Positions 10,451 to 17,930 of a DNA stretch of 20,443 nt are shown here, piece after piece (the stretch's first letter is position 1; the number at the start of each line of letters is the position of its first letter). The notes under the pieces were generated by a model that saw only the letters and a program-made list of their open reading frames with translations, had not been told where the DNA came from and did no database searches. Made by a program: the position numbers and the translations under genes. The stretch comes from Podila epigama (Eukaryota > Mortierellomycota > Mortierellomycetes > Mortierellales > Mortierellaceae): NCBI GenBank assembly GCA_015679605.1, contig JAAAVE010000320.1, forward strand, positions 456 to 20,898, in the 5' to 3' direction.

Positions 10451-10744
10451 TATTTTCTTTTCTTTTGTTGAAGTATTTGTGGCTTCTTTGTCTCTTTTTT
10501 TCACAATGGATATGAATTCTATAAAAGAAGAAAAGTGGGAGAAGGAAAAGAAGAAAGAAGAAAGCTCCTCACAATTCTACAGGTCCTGTACGGTGGATGG
10601 GTAAAGTAGAGAGAAGAGTATGGATGTTTGGACGTATGGATGTATGGAGTGAAGAAAAGAAAAGAAAACTTGTCAAGGAAAAAGATAAAATGCATCCAAA
10701 AATAATAAATATGATAAAAAATGTGGGAATGTGAGGCTGAAGTT
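10451..10744 (-). promoter_or_regulatory. Upstream region of the RhoGAP gene
   Basis: Read on the minus strand, this stretch is rich in CT tracts, typical of fungal promoters and leaders, with a TTTTATAG element near 10520 that could be a TATA-like site or a splice acceptor. The 10-mer GTATGGATGT occurs twice, at 10618-10627 and 10634-10643. No protein is supported here. Confidence 0.4.
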
Positions 10745-10905
10745 TGAGACCTGATCAATCACAAGGGGGCGGGCACCTTCCTATTTTGATATGGACAATG
10801 TCCACATGCAAGTCCATGGCCTGGGGACCAAAGGTCAGACCCCAAAGACCTGATACCAAAAACCTTTGTACCTTGATAACACTTGGTACAAGGGATCAAT
10901 CTTAG
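10745..10905. repeat. Palindrome-rich intergenic block
   Basis: Several inverted repeats lie close together. CCTTTGTACC at 10863-10872 pairs with GGTACAAGGG at 10885-10894 (10 bp with one T-G pair). TGGGG at 10822-10826 pairs with CCCCA at 10840-10844 around ACC-AAA-GGT. AGGTC at 10832-10836 pairs with GACCT at 10847-10851 as an alternative fold. The words GATCAATC and ACAAGGG appear near both ends. This could be a decayed small inverted-repeat element or a protein-binding region. Confidence 0.45.
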
Positions 10906-12049
10906 TACCGTATGATGTATGGGCCTTGGCTTCCTTTGTTTGACATTACCTCAGCATCAGACAGCCCCTACATGTTGTCATCCTTGATAGTGCAGAACAA
11001 GTCGATATTAAAAAAAATGTGGTCTGTGCTTTTTGTTTACAATCCCCAATTGCTTCCTATTACAATCGAATCGTCACGATGGACAATCTCGTCTACAACA
11101 ATGTCAAGGTCACATGTTCCTTTCTTATTGTTGGATATCTACCTCAGAGTTTGTTCTACCATTTCGCTACGGCAAGCACTTGTGAACTGTTCTTGTTCCA
11201 GCATGTCTGCATAAAGAAAAAAAAGAGAAACCAAACCTCCTTTTCAGTTCCTCGTACGAAAACTTTATGACCCATGCAACAAGAACAAAGCAAAGAATGA
11301 TGCATGCCCTCTGTCACACATTTATTTAATCCAAGAGCAAGGGTTAGACTATAAAAATAACATTGGCCCAGGGCACCCGTCCAAATGTTCACTAGCTCAG
11401 TTATTCCCGTCACTGTAACCGAATTGAAGTGGATAATCTATGTCGTCCCGTCAGAAAGCTAAAAAAAGACTCACATTGGCAATTTGCACTTGGTTGACTT
11501 CTTGCCTGTTGAGAGACTAGTGATTTATTGGATGCAAGATGAATGGAAAGTAAAAAAAATAAAAAAATAAAAAAATAAATCTAGGGGTAAATGCGTTGGA
11601 CCGAAAAAGAATAGTCTATAACTGGTCGTGTGAATTTTCTTTTATTCCTGTCTTGTCAGCATGACTGCGAGTGCGAAGACAAGTGCGATGCGAGAGACTG
11701 TGAAGAAGGATCTCAATGAAGAGAATGGATATGGCCGGTTGTTCAATGTTTTCAGAAATACCTGCCAACTGCCAAAAAAAAAAAACGCGACTTTTTCTAT
11801 CGGTGACCAACTATGTTAGGACATCTCCCAGAAAACGAAAAAAAGTTGATTCTCTTCAGAAGAGGCAAAGAAAATGGTGGCAAAATTGGTCATTCCGCTG
11901 CACTTTTTTTTAGTCTGTTCACCCCCTACCCCCCTAATTGCAATGCAATCTATGTCAAGGATCAGGTCACTGCAATAAAATAAAAATGCTTTTTAGGCGC
12001 TATTGGTGCACTGTAGTGTATTGTTCTGAAGGTGGTCGATTCTCATTTC
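10906..12049. other. Intergenic stretch without a supported gene
   Basis: Both strands have stops at about the random spacing of 20-30 codons, and no domain or strong splice pattern emerges. It holds A-runs (for example 11550-11580 and 11772-11784) and an AATAAA-like word on the minus strand near 11321-11331. I see no coding gene, tRNA or clear repeat. Confidence 0.5.
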
Positions 12050-12250
12050 ACATGTTATTCCCACACCTTTTCTCTGAATCTAGACTCAAAGTGTTTTGTC
12101 TTTTTCTTTTTTTCTGAAATCATATTAATACCTTACTTTCAATGATTCTTCTTTTCATTTTTACTCCCCACAAGACAACTCTCTCTTCCTCCCTTTACAC
12201 TATTTGCTTCACTTTACACGCTTCCTTCCTTCACCTTACACCCGAACAAG
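12050..12250 (+). promoter_or_regulatory. CT-rich promoter-like tract without a downstream ORF
   Basis: The plus strand is strongly pyrimidine-rich (CTTTTTC, CTCTCTTCCTCCC, CTTCCTTCCTTCACC) and switches sharply to purine-rich sequence after about 12245. This resembles the CT-rich zone before transcription start sites in fungal genes, including those in this window, but no open reading frame follows. Confidence 0.35.
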
Positions 12251-12300
12251 AGCTCAAGCAAGACATTATATTGTAGAGTCGGAAGACCAAGGACAATGCT

Positions 12301-12470
12301 GCGAACAAGACCCTAAGATTATAAAGCCTAAGAACGTAAGAACAAAAATCCAAAGACCGAGAGAAAGACTGTAAGAACATAAGATTATAAGACCGAGAGA
12401 AAGATCGCGAACATGACTATACGAACATCAGGCTTTGAAGACTCTAGAACTTTAGGATAAAAGATTATAA
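12301..12470 (+). repeat. Degenerate short direct repeats in purine-rich DNA
   Basis: AAGATTATAA recurs at 12315-12324, 12381-12390 and 12461-12470. AGACCGAGAGAAAGA recurs at 12354-12368 and 12390-12404. GCGAACA recurs at 12301-12307 and 12407-12413. The spacing is irregular (36, 66, 80 and 106 nt), so this is an old or scrambled repeat array rather than a clean tandem repeat. No protein frame runs through it. Confidence 0.6.
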
Positions 12471-12588
12471 GAACTTAACACCAAAAATTCAAAGGAACAT
12501 CAAGTGCATGACTGAATAAGATTGGGACAAAGACAAGGAAAAGAAAAGAGATAGATGTAGAAATAGTTGCAAGATAGTGGAATGCGAC

Positions 12589-12656
12589 GACCTGCGGCCT
12601 CCTTGTGGCGCATTCTGGACGTCTCCTCTTAGAAGAGGAGTGACTGACAGCAGGTC
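12589..12656 (+). ncRNA. Candidate structured RNA: nested stems
   Basis: An outer 7-bp stem (GACCTGC at 12589-12595 with GCAGGTC at 12650-12656) encloses an inner 8-bp stem (CTCCTCTT at 12623-12630 with AAGAGGAG at 12633-12640). The inner loop of only two bases would open to a shorter stem in RNA. The block is GC-richer than its surroundings and follows the CT-rich and purine-rich segments. I do not recognise a known RNA family, and snRNA or SRP signatures are absent. Confidence 0.35.
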
Positions 12657-12990
12657 AAGATAGAAACATAGTCAAAAAGACCAATATAGAAACTGTACAA
12701 AAAATCATTCAGCTTATGTATGTTTGTATAATGACAGTGATCGGCAAAAGGATTTGTGCATGGATTAAAAGGTTGATTCAAAACAGTGCTTCATGTGGCA
12801 TAATGAATCATCACCAGAGACATTTTTTTCTTTAATGTTCTTGTAAACTCGGAACCCGCATACCGTACAACAATAAGTGCACTACAAAAAAAAAAAAAAA
12901 AAGAAAAAAAAAATTGCATGATCCTTCTGGAGGCCGAGGCTCCTACAATACATTTCAGAACACATGGATTGTAATGGTACCTTTTGAATG

Positions 12991-13009
12991 ACAAAGTGGC
13001 TCACTTTGT
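12991..13009. repeat. Perfect 8-bp inverted repeat, 3-nt loop
   Basis: ACAAAGTG and CACTTTGT flank GCT. No gene ends next to it on either strand, so a role as a terminator is not supported; it could be a dimeric protein-binding site. Confidence 0.5.
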
Positions 13010-13790
13010 TCACGCATCATCAACACAGTGTCGAGTGAGTTTATCGTGATTGAGCTGTCTTTGTTTTCAACATCCTTTATCTTTTCTTTGAGGCCTTCTC
13101 ACTCTTCGTTCTCTATTGACATGAATGCCGGGATCAGCTCTACTTTCAATTTGGTGAGTATGGAGTTCTTTTCTTTCGTACTTGTATATCAAGTTGGGTC
13201 GACACACGACTGTTGTTATCCCTCTTTGGCGAATGAGAACATTTTGTCGAGGAGGACAGCGATGGCGACGGTGATGACACTGTTGCAGCGGCTAGTGCTT
13301 CAAAGCCCTTGAGCGACCTTCAATGCACGAAAGATGATGTGGGCCCTTGATACTATATTTGCGTCTATTGCGTCTTTTCGTGTTATTGTTATGCTTCCTA
13401 GAATGTTTACGTGCATCCAACACGTAAAGACTGGGCTCTCCTCGATTCTTTTTTCTTCTTTCTCATTGTTACTGTACTGGATTTCTCTCATCCCCTTTCC
13501 CCCTTCGACACCTGCATTTTTCCATTGTAACATCTCTTGATGCTTTTTAGTCTCTTTCTTCCATCATCAGGATGTTGCCCAGGTTGGGATCATTGAACAG
13601 TACTGTACGCATTGCTGTCTGTATTCCGTCCCTCGTTCGTTCCCTCTACCCTTATTTTCTTTCCGTCCATCTTTTAAAGGTGGTTCATGCAATTGCCATG
13701 TCCATTGCTTGCGCCTTTCGGTCGTACCCTTGCTCTGTTACCCCTTGACTCCAACAAAACCTTGCGCGCGCCTACTCCTTGAATGTACTC
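13010..13790. other. Intergenic stretch without a supported gene
   Basis: Short open frames exist on both strands but none shows a domain, a starting context with splice sites, or a run well beyond chance. The sequence grows CT-rich toward the HsbA-like gene at 14051. It probably contains distal promoter DNA of that gene. Confidence 0.45.
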
Positions 13791-13880
13791 ACTGGACACC
13801 CATTGGTGAGTTCTGGCAATAGATACCCCTCCTTCGGTGCCCATATCGTCTCCATGAGCTCTTGGACGCTTTTCCTCGGT
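13741..13880 (+). promoter_or_regulatory. Upstream elements of the first HsbA-like gene
   Basis: The segment has two CCCCT (STRE-type) words at 13741-13745 and 13826-13830, a CCATTGGTGA element at 13800-13809 that contains an inverted CCAAT core, and the spaced motif CTTGGACGC-N4-CCTCGGT at 13861-13880. The last two also occur upstream of the second HsbA-like gene. Which proteins bind them is unknown. Confidence 0.4.
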
Positions 13881-13964
13881 TGACTAAACTCCTTGACTCA
13901 ATCTCTGTGGTACGCCTGATCTACTTGATGCCCAACCCTCATACAAAGTAGGAAAAAAAAATGA

Positions 13965-13970
13965 TATAAA
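13965..13970 (+). promoter_or_regulatory. TATA box of the first HsbA-like gene
   Basis: TATAAA lies about 80 bp before the ATG at 14051, after an A-run. This spacing is normal for a strongly expressed fungal gene. Confidence 0.65.
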
Positions 13971-14050
13971 TGTCGTGCAAAATGTGTTATTTCTCTGCAA
14001 CTCCTATTCTTCCCACTCAATCTTCACACACTTTTGCCATACAAACCAAC

Positions 14051-14605
14051 ATGAGGCTCCCACTTTTCTTCCTCGCCTTGGCTGCTCTGACCTGCGCCTT
14101 CCCTATGATTATCAAGCGCTCTTTCCCTATTGTTAACATCGTGGAAGAAGTTACCACTGCGGTCAAGGAATTCAATCAAGCCAGCAAGGCGTTTGTGGGT
14201 GACACCACTCCGTGCCTCGATGCTGCCGACAAAATCATCGCCGCCATTGCTGCCGGACAACTAACAGCCGAAAAATTAGGCTCCGTTACCTTTCTTGATG
14301 TTCCAAAGTTCGCAGCTCTCCTTCCTGCGGTCAGCACTTTGTACGCCGAAGCTCTTAGTCTTATCGCAGAACTAACAGCACGTGTACCTGAAATTGCGAA
14401 AGCCGGCCAGTGTAAAGTTGCTCGAGAGAAACTGGGAACTGTCAATGTTTCTGCAAAGAAAATTATCGATACCCTCGCCGACAAGATCCCTACCACCATC
14501 CGAGACACCGGCAAGCCAGTGATTGACAACATCAAAAAGCTTCTTGATGAATCGCAGAACGTGGTTTCTGAGTCGAACTGTGTTGACATTACCGCTACCA
14601 TCTAA
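14051..14605 (+). CDS. HsbA-like secreted hydrophobic surface binding protein (copy 1)
   Basis: A single exon encodes 184 aa. I chose the ATG at 14051 rather than an earlier in-frame ATG because it opens directly with a signal peptide (MRLPLFFLALAALTCAFP), and the TATA box at 13965 overlaps the earlier start. A Lys-Arg pair at residues 22-23 after the signal could be a Kex2 processing site. The mature chain is Ala/Leu/Val/Ile-rich and mostly helical in pattern, with QCKVAREKLG near the middle and a C-terminal SNCVD; these two Cys positions are conserved in the paralogue at 15730. The length and helical heptad pattern fit the HsbA family, whose Aspergillus founder binds hydrophobic surfaces and recruits a cutinase. 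Function here is inferred from family only; HsbA-type proteins can also be general cell-wall proteins. Confidence 0.8.
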   Translation: MRLPLFFLALAALTCAFPMIIKRSFPIVNIVEEVTTAVKEFNQASKAFVGDTTPCLDAADKIIAAIAAGQLTAEKLGSVTFLDVPKFAALLPAVSTLYAEALSLIAELTARVPEIAKAGQCKVAREKLGTVNVSAKKIIDTLADKIPTTIRDTGKPVIDNIKKLLDESQNVVSESNCVDITATI

Positions 14606-14683
14606 TATCCTGAGGAGGACATAGTAAAGCCAACCATTTAGGGACTGAATTGTTGCAAACACATTTAATTGAATATACAACAT

Positions 14684-14689
14684 AATAAA
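14684..14689 (+). terminator. Polyadenylation signal of the first HsbA-like gene
   Basis: AATAAA about 80 bp after the stop codon, followed by an A-run, is a normal fungal 3' end. Confidence 0.6.
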
Positions 14690-15290
14690 AAAAAAGATCC
14701 GACTTTTAACACATTTTGACGCGAAGGTTCGTAGTGCGAGATTCAAGGAACATTGAATGGCATTGAGATGATCATTGAGCTTGGGAGAACAAGGCAGCGC
14801 TGCGAGCATCATCAAAGGACGCCTGAGGCACAAACTTGCAGCGTCCCAACAGAATTCTGTCAAACAGGAGATGTGTTGTGGCTATCTCACTCGTTTTGTC
14901 TATCTAGCCTCTTTGTGATTCGGATGCGCAGTGGCTCCTTGCTCCATTTCTTGCCCTGTGTTGGCTGCATCAGGGTCGTTGCATTGTCATGCAAACAAGA
15001 ATCATGTATGCACCTTGAACAACGAATTGACCTTGGTTAGGGCATGCATGTGTCTGCAGGCCCCCCTGGCACTCGTTCACTATTGTTCTCAAACTTTTTT
15101 CTGTTGCTTAGTTGTTGTGGTTCTTTTTCTTGTCCGCAAAATCGACTTGAGGATTACTGATTTTCATCTTTTTCCTTGCGCTGCAATGGTCTGTACTGCC
15201 TTTTTGCTTTTGTTTTCCACAACCACTTCCTCTCCTACCCCACCCCCTCATTCAAGCGATCTTGAGAGACCTTTGATGTTGCGGGTTAGT
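14690..15290. other. Spacer between the two HsbA-like genes
   Basis: No gene is supported. A 95-codon open frame (14753-15040) starts with TTG and shows no family features. The second half becomes CT-rich and leads into the promoter of the next gene. Confidence 0.45.
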
Positions 15291-15295
15291 GCTTT

Positions 15296-15523
15296 CTTGA
15301 TGCCCCTCCCCCCCCCCTTGGACGCACCCCCTCGGTCATGTCCCTTGGTCTTGCTCAGTGATTGCGACCATTGGTGAATCTTTGTGTATAGAACAATCAC
15401 GGAGATGTCTCTACTTTACATGGACACTGTAAAGTACTCCCTAATGCAGGCCGGAGGTTTTTTTTTCACCATCGTAGGTGCTCTGAAAGTCTGGTTGAGA
15501 TGTCTAAATCCCATTCTACCCCT
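15296..15523 (+). promoter_or_regulatory. Upstream elements of the second HsbA-like gene
   Basis: It contains CTTGATGCCC at 15296-15305 (also at 13924-13933), the spaced motif CTTGGACGC-N4-CCTCGGT at 15317-15336, CCATTGGTGA at 15368-15377, and CCCCT words at 15303-15307 and 15519-15523. The order differs from the first gene's upstream region, so they look like reused elements rather than one copied block. Confidence 0.4.
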
Positions 15524-15605
15524 CCTCTCCTCGCTCTTCTCCGTCTTTTTATGCAAAAGGTATCTGGATGTCACTACGACTTCCTTTTCAAAGAGTTGAG
15601 GAAAC

Positions 15606-15615
15606 GTATATATAT
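15606..15615 (+). promoter_or_regulatory. TATA box of the second HsbA-like gene
   Basis: GTATATATAT lies about 115 bp upstream of the ATG at 15730 and is followed by a CT-repeat leader (15641-15660), a common fungal core promoter arrangement. Confidence 0.6.
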
Positions 15616-15729
15616 GTCTTGCTGCACAAACCATTTTCTCTCTCTCTCTATATCTCTCTCCCAACTTTTAACCACTAGAACCATTTTTTTTCTCAACTAC
15701 AACTCACACATCCATACCCAGTTATCGCC

Positions 15730-16278
15730 ATGAAGTTCCCAAGTCCTCTCCTTGCCTTGGCTGCCGCGACCTGCGCCTACTCCTTGGCCATCAAGAGCCC
15801 CAACGCTATCGTAACAGTCATCACTGATGTCACGAAATCTATTACTGAGCTGGACTTGGCCGCCAACACGTATAATGGCATTGACATTACACCCATCGTC
15901 ACGGCTGCCGATAAAGTTATCTTGGTCATTGGAACCGGACAAACGGTCGCTGACGCTTTGAAAACCATCAGCATTTTAGAGTCGAGCACTCTCGCTCAGC
16001 CGATTGCCGATTTGAACGTCCAAGCCATTAAATTGTACGATGACGTGAAGGGCCGTGTGGCTGAAGTTCAGGCGGCACGACAGTGTGCGTTGACGCGAGA
16101 GAAACTGGGAGCCATCAGTACCTCTGGAAGAAAGTTGATTGACACTGTTATTGGCAAGATTGAAAGTGAACCTGTTAAAAATATCGCCAAGGGGTATACT
16201 GACCAGATCATGAATCTCCTTGACCAAGCTACCGAGTTGTTTTCGGAAAAGAACTGTGTTGATGCTGTTACCAAGTGA
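15730..16278 (+). CDS. HsbA-like secreted hydrophobic surface binding protein (copy 2)
   Basis: A single exon encodes 182 aa. The signal peptide MKFPSPLLALAAATCAYS is clearly related to that of copy 1. The body keeps the same layout: an AADKV segment, a central RQCALTREKLG (compare QCKVAREKLG) and a C-terminal KNCVD. It lacks both the Lys-Arg processing pair and the extra Cys (TPCLD) of copy 1, so the mature N-termini probably differ. Same strand, about 1.1 kb apart: a tandem duplication that has diverged widely in sequence. Expected role is secretion and binding to hydrophobic surfaces or the cell wall, known for the family only. Confidence 0.8.
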   Translation: MKFPSPLLALAAATCAYSLAIKSPNAIVTVITDVTKSITELDLAANTYNGIDITPIVTAADKVILVIGTGQTVADALKTISILESSTLAQPIADLNVQAIKLYDDVKGRVAEVQAARQCALTREKLGAISTSGRKLIDTVIGKIESEPVKNIAKGYTDQIMNLLDQATELFSEKNCVDAVTK

Positions 16279-16312
16279 GAACCGATTAGATGGTACATAT
16301 ATACCATATATT

Positions 16313-16318
16313 AATAAA
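16313..16318 (+). terminator. Polyadenylation signal of the second HsbA-like gene
   Basis: AATAAA lies 35 bp after the stop, just beyond a small inverted repeat (ATGGTA at 16290-16295 with TACCAT at 16302-16307). Confidence 0.6.
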
Positions 16319-16319
16319 G

Positions 16320-17234
16320 AGCTAATCAAGATACCTTTCGTCGATTATGTTACACATTTTTTGTTAAAGTCGAGGTCCATGGGAAGGCTTGATATGTGGA
16401 AAGGGAAGGAAAGGAAAAAAGCAAAAAAAAAAAAAGCAAAAAAAAGGGAGAAGGAGGAGGGGGGAGTCTGGGAGCGTAAAAGATGGAGGGACAGATGGTT
16501 TAGCTGCATATTTGGATGAGGGTGCAATTGCCACTCCTAGCAGAACATCCATCTGGTTTGGTGGGATGGTTGGTGGCAATGGTGGCAAATAAGCAAAGAT
16601 CCAATGTGCTGTGTCCATGACATAAAGGGGATCTGATAGGAGAAAGGGGGAAGGGAGGAGAAGTGGGCGAAGCATCAGCCCACACACACCTTTGTCACTC
16701 AGCAGTGCAACCTTGTTTGTTTTTTTTTGCCCACACAACCAACACACTCTTGCAAGAATGCAAACAATAATAATAGACATGCATGTGAATGCATGCACGT
16801 CAATGGGGGTTGGTGAAAAGGAGGCAAAAACAGTAGGGGAAGTGAGATGTGTGTTTTTTGTGTATTTATGAATTTTGGTGGTTGTGGTTGTGGATGTGGA
16901 TGTGGATGGGCTTGCATGCCAAGCTATGGGCCCATGCTAACCAAAAACCTTTTTGTTATGTTTTGCTCACTCTCTCTTATTCTCACTTGACCAAGGACAC
17001 GCCTCCACACTTTAACATCGTATCATAAAAACAGCCGAGTGGCTCACAACAACACACGCGCACACAACACACACATCACACAACATTCAACATTTCACAA
17101 ACACGTCCACTCACTCAGCACACACCAAGACAATTCAAGACAAAAAAAAAAAAAAAATCAGGCCACTCTTTCATTTTGCCTTCTGATCAATAAACCATCA
17201 AAAACGTGAGCGAACCAACGACAGGAAAGGTCGT
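16320..17234. other. Intergenic stretch with low-complexity DNA, no gene
   Basis: A/G-rich runs (about 16400-16460), a short hexamer array of GTGGTT and GTGGAT units at 16877-16910, and CA-rich sequence from about 17045. Open frames on either strand are composition-driven (Phe, Leu and Pro runs) and match nothing I know. The right end probably is promoter DNA of the next gene. Confidence 0.45.
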
Positions 17235-17930
17235 GTGCTCTGTGCTGTTCTGTGCTGTTTTGTGTTTTCTGCATGCTTTCTTTCTTTTTTGTCTTTTTGT
17301 AATTCTTCCATCATAACCTTCATCATAATCACATTCACCCATTCACACTCACATTCACACTCACCATCTCATTCAAACACACCAACACTTTCCCTCTTTC
17401 TACTCATCACATCCTCTCAACCAGTCAAGAATAACCTTTCTCCTCGTAAAGTGAGCTCACAACTTGCATTCGACTCGATAGCAAAGTCAACATTCACTTC
17501 CTCACGACCTCATAAAGTACATGCACACACTTTTCGTTTTGCACACACACACACACACACACACACTCGCATTCGCACCTTCGCACACTCTACTTGCTCA
17601 CTCCCGACATTCCTTCCACCCAGTCCGCAGCCGCAGCAGCCATCACCTCGTGGAGATGTGCGGTTGCAAATGACAAATGCCATTCCCTTCTCCACCTTCC
17701 TTCCCCCCCTTTTTCCCTCGCATATTCACTGTCTCTTGGGCAATTCGAGTCGATCTGAATAACTATCGCTCATACAACAACGACTCGACTCTCTCGCTTT
17801 CCTGTGCTCACAAAAAAGATAATCTATCTTTGTCACTTCTCTCTAGACCAACAGTCTTGCATGCCTTTGTGTCGTTAATATACCCAGAGTCTCTTTCCCA
17901 AAAGAACATCTCAACAAGATTGATCACAGG
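17235..17930 (+). promoter_or_regulatory. CT/CA-rich promoter and leader of the GRAM gene
   Basis: The stretch is almost purine-poor on the plus strand, with TCACATTCACACTCACA-type repeats. A 175-codon open frame here is judged a by-product of composition (runs of His, Ser, Thr and Pro). It may be a long 5' UTR with upstream ORFs or an unrecognised leader intron. Confidence 0.4.
17542..17566 (+). repeat. (CA)12 microsatellite
   Basis: Twenty-five bases of uninterrupted CA dinucleotides lie in the leader region of the GRAM gene. Its length is likely to vary between strains. Confidence 0.95.

Noticed and set aside
10905-11220. Protein-like minus-strand frame broken by several stops, considered as a pseudogene
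   Set aside because: Stops fall every 20-30 codons, as expected by chance, and no family is recognisable.
11156-11413. Minus-strand frame with a segment reminiscent of an SLC6 transporter (ALGQCYFYSL)
   Set aside because: The resemblance covers about ten residues and the rest does not follow the family; no flanking exons continue it.
11661-11819. 52-codon ORF (MTASAKTSAM...) after a T-rich stretch
   Set aside because: Too short, interrupted by a poly-A run that encodes Lys codons, and with no known family; chance is the simplest reading.
13201-13620. Possible minus-strand exons between 13201 and 13620
   Set aside because: Open segments lie in different frames without matching donor and acceptor pairs, so no gene model could be built.
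14753-15040. 95-codon plus-strand frame between the HsbA-like genes
   Set aside because: Starts with TTG rather than ATG, has no signal peptide or domain, and does not resemble HsbA.
16364-16798. 144-codon minus-strand frame downstream of the second HsbA-like gene
   Set aside because: Its second half is Phe/Pro/Leu runs from A/G-rich low-complexity DNA; no supporting motif.
17235-17762. 175-codon open frame in the leader of the GRAM gene
   Set aside because: Its translation is runs of Ser, His, Thr, Phe and Pro dictated by CT/CA-rich DNA, with no domain; best explained as promoter/leader sequence.
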